64,000 nucleotides of DNA from AC-32 sp963788215 (GCA_963788215.1 CAWBFX010000001.1:248001-312000), one strand, 5' to 3'. Positions 1-7,134 are shown, counted from the first letter of the stretch. The notes: a model not told the origin generated them from the sequence alone. Translations and numbers: made by a program.

Positions 1-190
1 CCGGCGCGAGCACGAGGCCCTCGCCGTCGACGACCCGGTGCTCGTTCGTGTCCAGATTCGTCCCGAGCTGGGAGACCGTGCCGTCGTCGACGCGCACGTC
101 GCAGACCGTGTCGATTCCCTCGGCAGGATCGACGACGCGCGCGCCACGGACGACGAGGTCGTCCCTTTGTCCATTCTTTGCCCAGAGCAT
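1..190 (-). CDS. pyrC: dihydroorotase PyrC, N-terminal part (cut by window edge)
   Basis: Only the first 63 codons lie in the window. The reading frame has the typical amidohydrolase/dihydroorotase start: a DDLVVRGARVVDP strand, then EGIDTVCDVRVDDG and VVDGEGLVLAPG just before the metal-binding HxH region expected beyond the edge. Dihydroorotase closes N-carbamoyl-aspartate to dihydroorotate, the third step of UMP synthesis. The ATG at 190-188 shares one base with the pyrB stop (TGATG), so the genes should be translationally coupled. Identification is firm; the catalytic half is not visible. Confidence 0.88.
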   Translation of the reverse strand, partial: MLWAKNGQRDDLVVRGARVVDPAEGIDTVCDVRVDDGTVSQLGTNLDTNEHRVVDGEGLVLAP

Positions 191-1182
191 CACGCGACCT
201 CCAGCGGGTCGGGCACCTTGGTCGGCACACCGGTCGTGAGCAGGTCGTAGAGGACGGCCATCCGGACGACGAGCCCTGCGCGCACCTGCGTCTCGATCAG
301 CGCGTCCGCCGCGTCCGCGACGACCGGGTCGATCTCGACGCCGCGGTTCATCGGGCCGGGGTGCATCACCTTCTGCCCGGGCCGGAGCCGTTCCGGGGTG
401 ACCCCCCAACGGGCCGCGTACTCCCTCAGCGAGGGCACGTAGTTCGCGCCCTCCTGCATGCGCTCGCGCTGCATGCGGAGGACGTAGACGACGTCGGCCC
501 CGCCGATCGTCGAGATGTCGTGCGAGATCTCGCAGCCCATCGCCTCGATCCCGCGCGGGATCAGCGGCGGCGGCCCGACCAGCGTCACGCGCGACCCCAT
601 CAGCGTGAGCGCCTGGATGTTCGAGCGCGCGACCCGCGAATGGAGGACGTCGCCGACGATCGCGACGTGCAGGCCGTCGAGCGGGCCGACCTCCTCCTTG
701 ATCGTGTAGAGGTCGAGCAGCGCCTGCGTCGGGTGCTGGTGCTTGCCGTCGCCGGCGTTGACGATGTGCGCCTCCGTGTAGCGGGCGACGAGCTCGGGCG
801 CGCCGATCTGCGGGTGCCGGATGACGATGACGTCCGGGTCGTAGGCGCCGAGCGTGAGCGCGGTGTCCTTGAGCGACTCCCCCTTGTCGACCGACGAGCC
901 TGCGGCCTTGATCGACATCGTGTCGGCCGAGAGGCGCTTCGCAGCGAGCTCGAAGCTCGACGAGGTGCGCGTGGACGACTCGTAGAAGACGTTCACGACC
1001 GTGTAGCCCCGCAGCGTCGGCAGCTTCTTCACCTCTCGCTCGAGGCTCCGGGAAAAGCTGCGCGCCGTCGCCAGCAGGCGCTCGACGTCGTCGCGGGTCA
1101 GGTCGCCGACCGAGATCAGGTGGCGGCGAGGCGGCTTCTTCGGCGGAAGGAATTCCTCCCGCATCACGTGGATGTCACCCAT
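190..1182 (-). CDS. pyrB: aspartate carbamoyltransferase catalytic chain
   Basis: 330 residues, close to the usual ~310. It condenses carbamoyl phosphate with L-aspartate, the second step of UMP synthesis in the cytoplasm. The carbamoyl-phosphate signature STRTSSSFE is at residues 70-78, HPTQ at about 150-153, and the aspartate-binding MHPGPMNRGVEID near residue 270. The ATG at 1182 is preceded by AAAGGAG (about 1196-1190) and overlaps the end of pyrR by 8 nt. No pyrI regulatory chain is seen, so control probably rests with PyrR. Middle gene of pyrR-pyrB-pyrC. Confidence 0.97.
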   Translation of the reverse strand: MGDIHVMREEFLPPKKPPRRHLISVGDLTRDDVERLLATARSFSRSLEREVKKLPTLRGYTVVNVFYESSTRTSSSFELAAKRLSADTMSIKAAGSSVDKGESLKDTALTLGAYDPDVIVIRHPQIGAPELVARYTEAHIVNAGDGKHQHPTQALLDLYTIKEEVGPLDGLHVAIVGDVLHSRVARSNIQALTLMGSRVTLVGPPPLIPRGIEAMGCEISHDISTIGGADVVYVLRMQRERMQEGANYVPSLREYAARWGVTPERLRPGQKVMHPGPMNRGVEIDPVVADAADALIETQVRAGLVVRMAVLYDLLTTGVPTKVPDPLEVA

Positions 1183-1756
1183 TGGACTCCTTTGCGGGAA
1201 CGATGAGAACGCGGTCGACCTCGTCCACCTCGACGAGCTCGACCTGGACGCGCTCGTCGCGGGCGGTTGGCAGGTTCTTGCCGACGTAGTCGGGGCGGAT
1301 CGGAAGCTCTCGGTGGCCGCGGTCGGCGAGGACGGCGAGCTGCACGCGCTCGGGGCGGCCGTAGCCGAAGAGCGCGTCGATCGCGGCGCGGATCGTGCGG
1401 CCGGTGTAGAGGACGTCGTCGACGAGGACGCACGTCATCCCTTCGAGCGGGAAGTCGAGCGTCGTCGAGCGGACGAGCGGCTGGGCGTGGCGGGGAGGCT
1501 CACCGGCGCGGACGTGGACGTCGTCGCGGTGGAAGGTGATGTCGAGCTGACCGAACGCGACCTCGACGCCGCTCAGCCCGGCGATGAGGCGGCGCAGCCT
1601 CTGGGCGAGCGGCACCCCGCGGGTGTGGATGCCAACCAGGGCGACGCGCTCGAGGTCCGGGTTGCCCTCGACGATCTCGTGCGCGATCCGCGTGAGCGTG
1701 CGCTCGATCGCCTCGGCATCGAGGACAGTCTTGGCTTCAGAGGTCTGCGCGCTCAG
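1175..1756 (-). CDS. pyrR: bifunctional pyr operon regulator / uracil phosphoribosyltransferase PyrR (unusual start)
   Basis: The protein carries the PRPP-binding loop VLVDDVLYTGRTIRAAID and the flanking PRTase strands of PyrR. It binds pyr mRNA with UMP/UTP to repress the operon and has some UPRTase activity. The conserved N-terminus (SEAKTVLDAEAIERTLTRIA) is encoded, but no ATG, GTG or TTG lies in frame before it; the next such codon is a GTG at 1615, inside the conserved core. I place the start at the in-frame CTG 1756 (193 aa). A GTG at 1779 with ideal SD (AGGAG, 7 nt) opens a different frame that reads MRSAMSAP and stops at TGA 1755-1753, overlapping the CTG. Either the mini-ORF is a coupled leader or one base is missing near 1756-1758. 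Confidence 0.88.
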   Translation of the reverse strand: MSAQTSEAKTVLDAEAIERTLTRIAHEIVEGNPDLERVALVGIHTRGVPLAQRLRRLIAGLSGVEVAFGQLDITFHRDDVHVRAGEPPRHAQPLVRSTTLDFPLEGMTCVLVDDVLYTGRTIRAAIDALFGYGRPERVQLAVLADRGHRELPIRPDYVGKNLPTARDERVQVELVEVDEVDRVLIVPAKESNG

Positions 1757-1784
1757 GGCGCGCTCATGGCGCTTCTCACCTTCG

Positions 1785-1817
1785 GACTCCTTTCCGGCCT
1801 CTCGGGACCGAGTTAAA
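1785..1817 (-). promoter_or_regulatory. PyrR-binding leader element overlapping the pyrR SD
   Basis: The minus strand reads TTTAAC, then GTCCCGAGAGGCC, then GGAAAGGAG. This matches the PyrR-binding loop known from Bacillus (TTTAA...TCCNGAGAGGCT...AAGG), with GGUCC/GGCC pairing around the GAGAG loop. Because the 3' side is itself the Shine-Dalgarno sequence, PyrR binding would block translation directly, as described for the mycobacterial pyr operon. A promoter TTGTGC-N18-TAGAGT sits about 40 nt upstream (around 1841-1870). Confidence 0.72.
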
Positions 1818-1839
1818 GGGGTTCTCTATCGGCGCCGCA

Positions 1840-1870
1840 CTCTAGCCGCTCGGGCGGACGGAGCACAATC
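1840..1870 (-). promoter_or_regulatory. putative pyr operon promoter
   Basis: On the minus strand TTGTGC is followed after 18 nt by TAGAGT, a reasonable sigma-70-type pair, placing the transcription start upstream of the PyrR-binding element. Inferred by eye only. Confidence 0.45.
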
Positions 1871-1898
1871 GCGCGGACCTCCCCGGGCGTGCCGGGCG

Positions 1899-1904
1899 TA
1901 TTGT
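1899..1904 (+). promoter_or_regulatory. -10 box TATTGT of a likely leaderless mRNA
   Basis: Eight nt separate the box from the ATG at 1913, and no SD precedes that ATG; transcription would begin at or next to the start codon. Confidence 0.45.
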
Positions 1905-1912
1905 CGAGCGTG

Positions 1913-2410
1913 ATGCGCTGCGCGCTCGTCCTCCCGGTGGTGTGCGTCGGGATCTTCGTGGCCGGCTGCGGCGGGAGTGGAAATCACGTCGTCTCGGCGA
2001 ACGGCGCGGCGCTGACCGTGCCCGGCGGATGGCAGCGCCTCAATCCGGCAGGGACCAACGTGTCCGATCCGCGGACGCTACTCGTCGTCGGGACGGACGG
2101 CGCTCGACCCAAGCAGTCGCGCTGCAGCCAGGCTGCCTACGAGCTCCCTGGATCAGGCGCGGTGGTGGTCGTCCTTCGCTGGTCGACGGTCGCGGCGGCA
2201 GGTGGAGCCCCGGAGCCGGGCCGGGCCCCGCTCACGCGGCTTGCCTCGGTAGTGAAGCCGAGCTTCGAGTGCTTCGCCGGCCGGGGAGCCGCTGCCGATC
2301 TGCTCCTCGCAGGCAAGCGCTATCAGGTCGCCGTGCTCGTCGGCGATCGGGCGACGAAGGCCCGCGTCCGGGACGCGCTGGCGGTGGCCCGTTCGTTCGA
2401 GCCGCGCTAG
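1913..2410 (+). CDS. putative lipoprotein, unknown function
   Basis: 165 residues. A short signal peptide (MRCALVLPVVCVGIFVAGC) ends in a VAGC lipobox, so the mature protein should be diacylated at the cysteine and anchored outside the membrane. The rest is a small soluble domain with two or three cysteines and no motif I recognise. A GTG/ATG start further upstream (1889) would add eight residues before the signal peptide; I prefer 1913 because a TANNNT box stands 8 nt before it. It ends converging on the methyltransferase gene, overlapping by 4 nt. Confidence 0.7.
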   Translation: MRCALVLPVVCVGIFVAGCGGSGNHVVSANGAALTVPGGWQRLNPAGTNVSDPRTLLVVGTDGARPKQSRCSQAAYELPGSGAVVVVLRWSTVAAAGGAPEPGRAPLTRLASVVKPSFECFAGRGAAADLLLAGKRYQVAVLVGDRATKARVRDALAVARSFEPR

Positions 2411-3119
2411 CCCGCGATCACGACGAGCCACTCGATCGCATAGTCGACCCGCTCCGGGAGCTCGCGCTCGGCCCGGGCCAGGCCCGCCTCGTACTCCTCG
2501 TCGGAGATCAGGTCGAAGGTCGAGATGTGCTTCTTGCGGATCCGCTCGAGCGCCTCGGCCCGGTTGTGGGAGCCAAGCTGGGAATGCCGCAGGACGTCGA
2601 CCTGGACGAAGCTGGCCGCGAGCAGCTCGGCTTCCAGCTCCTCTGCGGTCGAGAACCGCTCGCGGTCGACCCGCTCCATCGTCGGGAACAGCTCGTTCAG
2701 CCAGAAGGCGTCGAAGTAGGACGGGTCGAAGGTCACGATCGCGAGGCGTCCGCCCGGCCCGAGGACTCGCTTCGCCTCGGAGAACGCCTGCTCGTGGTCG
2801 ACGAGGTGCGAGGACAGCCACATCACGACACGCTCGAACCAGCCGTCCTTGAACGGCAGCGCCTCGGCGCGCGCGTCCTTGAAGGTCGCCTCCGGCGCAT
2901 TCGCGCGCGCGACCGCGAGCATCGCCGGCTCCGCGTCCACGCCCCAGACCTTCGCCCGGCCGGCGAGCGCTACCTCGAGCCGGCCGGTGCCGCAGCCGAC
3001 GTCGAGTACCCGCCGTCCGGCGAGGTCGGCCTCGCGCTCGACCAGGCGGAATAGCTCCCACCAGTTGTCGTCGACCGGGCGGACCCGGTCGTACGAGGAG
3101 GCCCGAGAGCCGAAGTCAG
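2407..3119 (-). CDS. class I SAM-dependent methyltransferase (start or frame problem at 5' end)
   Basis: The SAM-binding motif I VLDVGCGTGRLEVAL is clear, followed by the acidic end of strand 2 (VWGVDAEP), GGRLAIVTFDP and a helical C-terminus. Similarity of the family type begins at SSYDRVRPVDDNWWELF, upstream of the first in-frame ATG/GTG/TTG (GTG 2940, which would remove motif I). The frame is open up to 3147 but has no ordinary start. A CTG at 3119 overlaps the DUF2007 stop (CTGA); it would feed this frame if one G were missing from the GGG at 3102-3104. Substrate unknown; probably a small molecule or lipid. Confidence 0.75.
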
Positions 3120-3349
3120 GCGTCCGCGATGAGATCGTCCGGGTCGGTCAGCGACTCGATCGCATGCTGCGCAGCCTCGAGGTCGCCCTCGGGCACGAGC
3201 ACCTTCTGCGGCGCGTCCTCCGTCTCTCGCGGATGGTGGTCGACGGCGGTCTCGAGCTCGGACGAGATCCCGGCCGCTTCGAGCAGCGACTGGATCTCCT
3301 CGGCCTCGGTGACGCCCTCGGCCAGCGCGACCTGCACCATCTGTGTCAT
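3116..3349 (-). CDS. DUF2007-family small protein
   Basis: 77 residues beginning MTQMVQVALAEGVTEAEEIQ. The pattern of a beta strand, a helix with EAEEIQSLLEAAGI, then VLVPEGDLEAAQHAIESL matches the DUF2007 (putative signal-transducing) fold, an ACT-like half that binds no known ligand. Start at ATG 3349 chosen because GGGAG lies 5-6 nt upstream; an in-frame start at 3379 would extend into the hairpin repeat described below. Its stop overlaps the downstream methyltransferase at CTGA, so the two are probably co-translated. Confidence 0.7.
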   Translation of the reverse strand: MTQMVQVALAEGVTEAEEIQSLLEAAGISSELETAVDHHPRETEDAPQKVLVPEGDLEAAQHAIESLTDPDDLIADA

Positions 3350-3350
3350 G

Positions 3351-3480
3351 CCCGCTCCCGGCGCCGGCAAAGCCGGCACCTCCGCTCCTGGCCCGCTCCG
3401 GCCGCGGCGAAGCCGCGCCCTCCGCTCCTGTGCGGCTCCGTCAAGCCTACGCCGCTGATGAGCTCCGTCAAGCCTACGCT
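3351..3480 (+). repeat. cluster of short hairpin repeats (full copy 3392-3456 plus two partial copies)
   Basis: Copy 1 (3351-3390), copy 2 (3392-3456) and a 3' fragment (3457-3480) share CCCGCTCC, a GC stem around GAA/AAA, CTCCGCTCC, GCGGCTCCGTC and AAGCCTACGCCGCT. Another full copy lies at 60749-60814. Stems differ but still pair: CCGGC/GCCGG, CGCGGC/GCCGCG and, in the distant copy, CCGCGAC/GTCGCGG. The cluster fills the space between DUF2007 and rnz. Confidence 0.75.
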
Positions 3481-4469
3481 CATGGGACCACCTCCGTCTC
3501 GGGGACCTGCTCCTCCCGCCGGTGGCGCACCCCGCCCTTGACGAGCTGGGGCGCCCCGCGCTCGGGGAAGGGCACGTCGATCACGTCGAAGTCCTTGGGC
3601 ACCACGGTCTCGGGGAAGATCGTACGCGCCTCGCGCGCCACCTCGGGGCCGAAGTAGCGATTGGAGAGGTGCGTGACGGCGAGGAGGCCGACCTCGGCCT
3701 CGCGCGCGATCTCGGCCGCCTCCAGCGCGGTCGAGTGGGCGGTCTCGCGCGCCCGCTCGCGCTCCTCCTCGAGGAATGTCGCCTCGTGGACGAGCACCTC
3801 CGCCCCGCGCGCGGCCTCGAGGACGGTCGGCGAGGGCGCGGTGTCGCCGCTGAGTACGACCTTGCGGCCGGGTCGCGGCTCGCCGAGAACTTCGTCCGGA
3901 GTGACCACGCGGCCGTCCGCGAGCTGCACGCTCTCGCCCGCTTGCAGCAGGCCGCGCTCGGGGCCGGGCGGCACTCCGAGCGCATCGGAGGCGCTGACGT
4001 CGAACCGGCCCGGGCGCGGATGCTCGACGAGCGCGAAGCCGAGGGCCTGGACGCCGTGTGCGACCGGGAAGGTGACGAGGTTGTAGCCGTCGCGCTCCAG
4101 TACGTCCCCCGGCTCGAGCTCCACGACCTCGAGCCCGTAGGTCAGCTTGCCGAAGACGCGCCGCAGGGTCGAGAAGAGCTCGCGAACCCCCGGCGGCCCG
4201 TAGACGTCGAGCGGCACCTCGCGGCCGCGCAACGCGAACGTCTTCAGCATCCCGGGCAGGCCGAGGTAGTGGTCGGCGTGGAAGTGCGAGAGGAAGACCT
4301 CGCGGAGCTCGATCAGGCCGACCGTGGAGCGGAGCAGCTGGCGCTGAGTGCCCTCGCCGCAGTCGAAGAGCAGCCGCTCGCCCCCGCGGCGGACGAGCAG
4401 CGCCGACGGCGCCCGCTGGGCGGTCGGAACCGAGCCCGAAGTGCCGAAGAAGACGAGGTCGAGATCCAC
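3480..4469 (-). CDS. rnz: ribonuclease Z
   Basis: 329 residues, normal for the short-form RNase Z. It cleaves the 3' trailer of tRNA precursors. The metallo-beta-lactamase motif HFHADH is at about residues 61-66, the start LVFFGTSGSVPTAQR is typical of RNase Z, and later metal ligands are seen in LSGDTAPS and VLVHEATF, followed by HSTALEAAEIA and TTHLSNRY-like AVTHLSNRYFG. GTG start at 4469 is preceded by TAGACT with a 6-nt spacer and by TTGACC, suggesting a leaderless transcript. The stop codon touches the end of the hairpin repeat cluster. Confidence 0.93.
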   Translation of the reverse strand: MDLDLVFFGTSGSVPTAQRAPSALLVRRGGERLLFDCGEGTQRQLLRSTVGLIELREVFLSHFHADHYLGLPGMLKTFALRGREVPLDVYGPPGVRELFSTLRRVFGKLTYGLEVVELEPGDVLERDGYNLVTFPVAHGVQALGFALVEHPRPGRFDVSASDALGVPPGPERGLLQAGESVQLADGRVVTPDEVLGEPRPGRKVVLSGDTAPSPTVLEAARGAEVLVHEATFLEEERERARETAHSTALEAAEIAREAEVGLLAVTHLSNRYFGPEVAREARTIFPETVVPKDFDVIDVPFPERGAPQLVKGGVRHRREEQVPETEVVP

Positions 4470-4475
4470 ACCGGG

Positions 4476-4481
4476 AGTCTA
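4476..4481 (-). promoter_or_regulatory. -10 box TAGACT for rnz
   Basis: Box lies 6 nt before the GTG at 4469; TTGACC upstream could be the -35. No SD is present. Confidence 0.45.
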
Positions 4482-4530
4482 GGAGGGGGTCAAGCCGGGC
4501 CGCGCTCGAGCCGATAGTTGCGGAACGCTC

Positions 4531-5886
4531 ATGCGACTGCGGCAGGCACATCGACTGAGCTTGCTTCGGGCGGCCTCGGACCGCTCGCTCACGCTGCTGC
4601 GCGTGTTCCTCGGCGCCAGCGCGGTCATCCTTGCCGTCGGCGCGGTCGTCTTGAGCACGGTGCTCACCCGGGCGCTCGACGGCCAGGCGATCGCGGACCA
4701 CCGCGACAGCCTCACGATCTACGTCGACGGCGTCCTCCGCCCCGCCCTCGTGCGCGACCACCGGCTCCGCGTCGACCCGCAGGTCTCCTCGGTCCTGCTC
4801 GGCGAGCTGCGCCGGGACCGCGACCTCGTCACGGTCAAGGTCTGGCGGCGCGACGGCATCCTCGCCTGGACGAACCGCGCGCCCGAGCGGATCGGGAAGC
4901 GCTTCCAGGAGGAGGGCGAGCTCGAGAAGGCGCTGGACGGGCACGCGGCGGGCTCGATCGGCAAGCTCGACGCCGAAGAGAACGCGGTCGAGAGCTCACT
5001 CGGCTTCAGCCACCTGCTCCAGGTCTACGCGCCCGTGCTCGACTCGAAGGGCAAGACCGTGCTGGGCGCCTACGAGATCTACGCAGACCCGAAGGGGCTC
5101 GAGGCGACGCTGGCCTCGCGGCGCCACGTGCTCTGGGCCGCCGTCGCACTCGTCTTCCTCGCTTTGTGGGGCGCGCTCGCGCTCCTGGTGCGAGGCGCCT
5201 CGGCCATGCTGCGGAGGCAGACGCGGCAGCTGCGCGAGCGGTCGAGGGCTCTGATGGACGCCTACGCGCAGGCCGAGGAGAGCTCGCTCGAGGCGGTCGA
5301 GAGCCTGAACGCCACGGTCGACGCGAAGGATCCCGCCACCGCCGGCCACTCGCGGCGCGTGCAACAGATCGCGCTCGCGCTCGGCGAGGAGCTCGGGCTG
5401 ACGCCGCTGGAGCTCGACGCCCTGCGCTTCGGCGCCCTCTTCCACGACATCGGCAAGATCGCCGTCCCCGACGCCATCCTGGTCAAGCCCGCGAAGCTCG
5501 ATCACGACGAGTACGCGCGCATGAAGACGCACTCGGCCGAGGGCGCGCGCATCGTCGAGAAGTTCGGCCGTCTGCGCGAGGCCGTGCCGATCATCCTTCA
5601 CCACCACGAGCGCTGGGACGGCACCGGGTACCCACACGGGCTCGCCGGGGAGCACATTCCGCTCTCGGCCGCAATCGTGGGCCTCGCCGACGCCTGGGAC
5701 GCGATGACGACAGATCGTCCGTACCACCGCGCGCTGACGATCGCCGAGGCCTTCGCCGAGGTGAGCGCCGGCCGCGGCACGCAGTTCTCGCCCGCCGCGG
5801 TCGACGCGTTCTACCGCATCGCCGAACGCCGGCCGTCCGAGCTCGGGCTCGACGCGCCCGCCGGCCAGGCGCTTCAGGCCGGCTAG
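4531..5886 (+). CDS. membrane HD-GYP domain phosphohydrolase
   Basis: 451 residues. One N-terminal membrane segment (about 22-48), an extracytoplasmic sensor region with a PAS/Cache-like look, a second segment (about 192-216), a coiled stretch, then a C-terminal HD-GYP domain. The metal motif FHDIGK is at about 304 and HHERWDGTGYP at about 356-366, so the diagnostic GYP is present; LADAWDAMTTDRPYR-like sequence follows. HD-GYP proteins hydrolyse cyclic di-GMP. No GGDEF partner is in the window. ATG 4531 is used because the hydrophobic segment follows directly. Confidence 0.87.
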   Translation: MRLRQAHRLSLLRAASDRSLTLLRVFLGASAVILAVGAVVLSTVLTRALDGQAIADHRDSLTIYVDGVLRPALVRDHRLRVDPQVSSVLLGELRRDRDLVTVKVWRRDGILAWTNRAPERIGKRFQEEGELEKALDGHAAGSIGKLDAEENAVESSLGFSHLLQVYAPVLDSKGKTVLGAYEIYADPKGLEATLASRRHVLWAAVALVFLALWGALALLVRGASAMLRRQTRQLRERSRALMDAYAQAEESSLEAVESLNATVDAKDPATAGHSRRVQQIALALGEELGLTPLELDALRFGALFHDIGKIAVPDAILVKPAKLDHDEYARMKTHSAEGARIVEKFGRLREAVPIILHHHERWDGTGYPHGLAGEHIPLSAAIVGLADAWDAMTTDRPYHRALTIAEAFAEVSAGRGTQFSPAAVDAFYRIAERRPSELGLDAPAGQALQAG

Positions 5887-5893
5887 CGCGAGT

Positions 5894-5899
5894 TAGAGT
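5894..5899 (+). promoter_or_regulatory. -10 box TAGAGT of a likely leaderless mRNA
   Basis: Seven nt before GTG 5907, without SD. Confidence 0.45.
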
Positions 5900-5906
5900 C
5901 AGGCAC

Positions 5907-6374
5907 GTGAACGTGCTCGAGCAGGTTCGCAGGCGGGCCGACCAGGCCGAGCTCGACGAGATCCGCGAGCTCTGGAAGCGGCACTCGATCGCCGAGGAAC
6001 AGCGCGACCTCGCGGGCCTGATGTCGACGCTGACCGAGGACTGCGTCTACGAGCTCGTCCAGACGGGCCACCGCTGGGAGGGCCACGAAGGGGCCACCCG
6101 CTTCTACGCCGGGCTGCTCGGCGCCTTCCCGGACATCGACTTCCAGCTGAGCGACATCGTGATCGGCCCGCAGGGCGTCTGCGAGGAGGCCGACGTGACG
6201 GGCAAGCACGAGGGCGAATGGCTCGGCATCCCACCGAGCGGCCAGAGTCTCGCGTGGAAGGTCGCCATCTTCTTCCCGTGGGACGGTGAGCGCCGCCTCT
6301 TCCGGGGCGAGCGCGTCTACACCGCGGGCCTGCCCCTACCCGGTCAAGAGACAAGCACGCCGCTACCGGGCTGA
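5907..6374 (+). CDS. SnoaL-like / ester cyclase family protein
   Basis: 155 residues with the NTF2-like alpha+beta cone fold pattern: an N-terminal helix (LDEIRELWKRHSIAEEQRDLAG), LMSTLTEDCVYELV, FYAGLLGAFPDIDFQLSDIV, and the conserved GEWLGIPPSGQSLAWKVAIFF segment of predicted ester cyclases. Members range from polyketide cyclases to uncharacterised hydrolases; substrate unknown. GTG at 5907 chosen because it follows a TANNNT box by 7 nt. It ends inside the convergent LysM gene (overlap about 12 nt). Confidence 0.75.
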   Translation: MNVLEQVRRRADQAELDEIRELWKRHSIAEEQRDLAGLMSTLTEDCVYELVQTGHRWEGHEGATRFYAGLLGAFPDIDFQLSDIVIGPQGVCEEADVTGKHEGEWLGIPPSGQSLAWKVAIFFPWDGERRLFRGERVYTAGLPLPGQETSTPLPG

Positions 6375-6611
6375 CGGCAGCACGAGCCGCTCGCCCGGGA
6401 CGATCACGCTGTCCACGATGCCGTTGCGCTTGGCGATCCGGTAGATCGCGTCGCGCGGGTCACCCGCGTAATGCGTCGCGGCGATCGACCAGAGCGTGTC
6501 GCCGGGCTTGACCGTGTAGCGCATCGTCGGCCCCGCGCCCTGGGACGCGCGGGCCACGAACATCCAGGCAATCAGCACCAGTGCTGAGATCAGGAGTATC
6601 TTTCCGAACAT
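6363..6611 (-). CDS. SOS-controlled LysM membrane protein, YneA/ChiZ-like
   Basis: 82 residues: an N-terminal membrane segment (about 4-20), a short linker, and one LysM domain (YTVKPGDTLWSIAATHY to ERLVLP, about 32-78). This is the architecture and size of Bacillus YneA and resembles the LysM part of mycobacterial ChiZ (Rv2719c), SOS-induced inhibitors of cell division. Two perfect LexA boxes flank its promoter; one covers the start codon. lexA itself is not adjacent, unlike in Bacillus and mycobacteria. The role as division inhibitor is inferred from architecture and regulation. Confidence 0.8.
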   Translation of the reverse strand: MFGKILLISALVLIAWMFVARASQGAGPTMRYTVKPGDTLWSIAATHYAGDPRDAIYRIAKRNGIVDSVIVPGERLVLPSAR

Positions 6612-6618
6612 ATGTTCG
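6605..6618 (-). promoter_or_regulatory. LexA (SOS) box 1, covering the start codon
   Basis: CGAACATATGTTCG is a perfect 14-bp palindrome matching the Gram-positive LexA consensus CGAAC-N4-GTTCG. The ATG of the LysM gene (6611-6609) is inside it. Confidence 0.88.
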
Positions 6619-6620
6619 CC

Positions 6621-6649
6621 ATACTAGAGCGAACATGTGTTCGTGTCAA
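6621..6649 (-). promoter_or_regulatory. promoter of the LysM SOS gene
   Basis: TTGACA (6649-6644), 17-nt spacer, TAGTAT (6626-6621): a near-consensus housekeeping promoter. The spacer contains LexA box 2. The -35 overlaps the stop codon of the upstream phosphoesterase gene. Confidence 0.78.
6630..6643 (-). promoter_or_regulatory. LexA (SOS) box 2, between -35 and -10
   Basis: CGAACATGTGTTCG on the plus strand (CGAACACATGTTCG on the minus) fits CGAAC-N4-GTTCG; position within the promoter spacer predicts direct occlusion of RNA polymerase. Confidence 0.88.
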
Positions 6650-7134
6650 GTCAACTCCACCAGCCGCGGCTCGAGGTCGCCGTTCTCGGCCTCGAGCACG
6701 ATCATCGTCCGCGCCGGCGCACGACGGCGCTCGGTTGGGCTGCCGGGGTTGAGGATCCACATCGAACCGTGACGCGCCACCTCCGGCAGATGCGTGTGGC
6801 CGTAGACGATCGCGTGACAGCCGGGGAAGCGGGCGGCCAGCCGCTCGGCGCGACCCGCGGCCGTGCCGGGCTCGTGGATCATCGCGACCCGCGCCCCCTC
6901 GACCTCGAAGACGCGAGTCTCCGGGAGCACCGCCTTCAGCGCGGGCTCGTCCAGGTTGCCGTGTACGGCGTGCACCGGCGCAAGCTCGCGCAGCTCCTCG
7001 AGCACCGAAGCGGCGACGACGTCGCCGGCGTGCAGGATCAGGTCGCTCTCGGCGAGCAGGCGGAGGCATTCGTCCGGCAGGCGCCGCGACCCGCGCGGCA
7101 TGTGCGTGTCGGCGATGACCGCGACGCGGGTCAG
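6646..7134 (-). CDS. YfcE/MJ0936-type metallophosphoesterase (CTG start)
   Basis: 162 residues. Calcineurin-like motifs in order: IADTHM (D-x-H), LILHAGDVV (GD), VHGNLD (GN-D), VYGHTHLP (GHTH) and LNPGSPTERR. Such enzymes hydrolyse phosphodiesters with two metal ions; the natural substrate is unclear. The metal-binding D-x-H comes before the first ATG (7101), so that ATG cannot be the true start. The frame has no ATG/GTG/TTG upstream at a sensible place. CTG at 7134 gives the family-typical beginning (M)TRVAVIADTH and overlaps the aminopeptidase stop as CTGA. Confidence 0.82.
   Translation of the reverse strand: MTRVAVIADTHMPRGSRRLPDECLRLLAESDLILHAGDVVAASVLEELRELAPVHAVHGNLDEPALKAVLPETRVFEVEGARVAMIHEPGTAAGRAERLAARFPGCHAIVYGHTHLPEVARHGSMWILNPGSPTERRRAPARTMIVLEAENGDLEPRLVELT

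Noticed and set aside
178..1206. Long plus-strand frame of 342 codons opposite pyrB
   Set aside because: Arg/Asp/Val-rich shadow of the GC-rich pyrB gene; no motif and no start context. The same holds for most long frames opposite rnz, hemA, gpmI, pruA and the phosphatase-fold genes.
2849..3541. Ser/Arg-rich plus-strand frame across DUF2007 and the hairpin repeats
   Set aside because: Low-complexity composition and overlap with genes whose products are recognisable on the other strand.
4518..6374. 618-codon fusion frame ending in the SnoaL-like protein
   Set aside because: The first two thirds are an Arg-rich shadow of the HD-GYP gene; the real SnoaL-like gene starts at GTG 5907.
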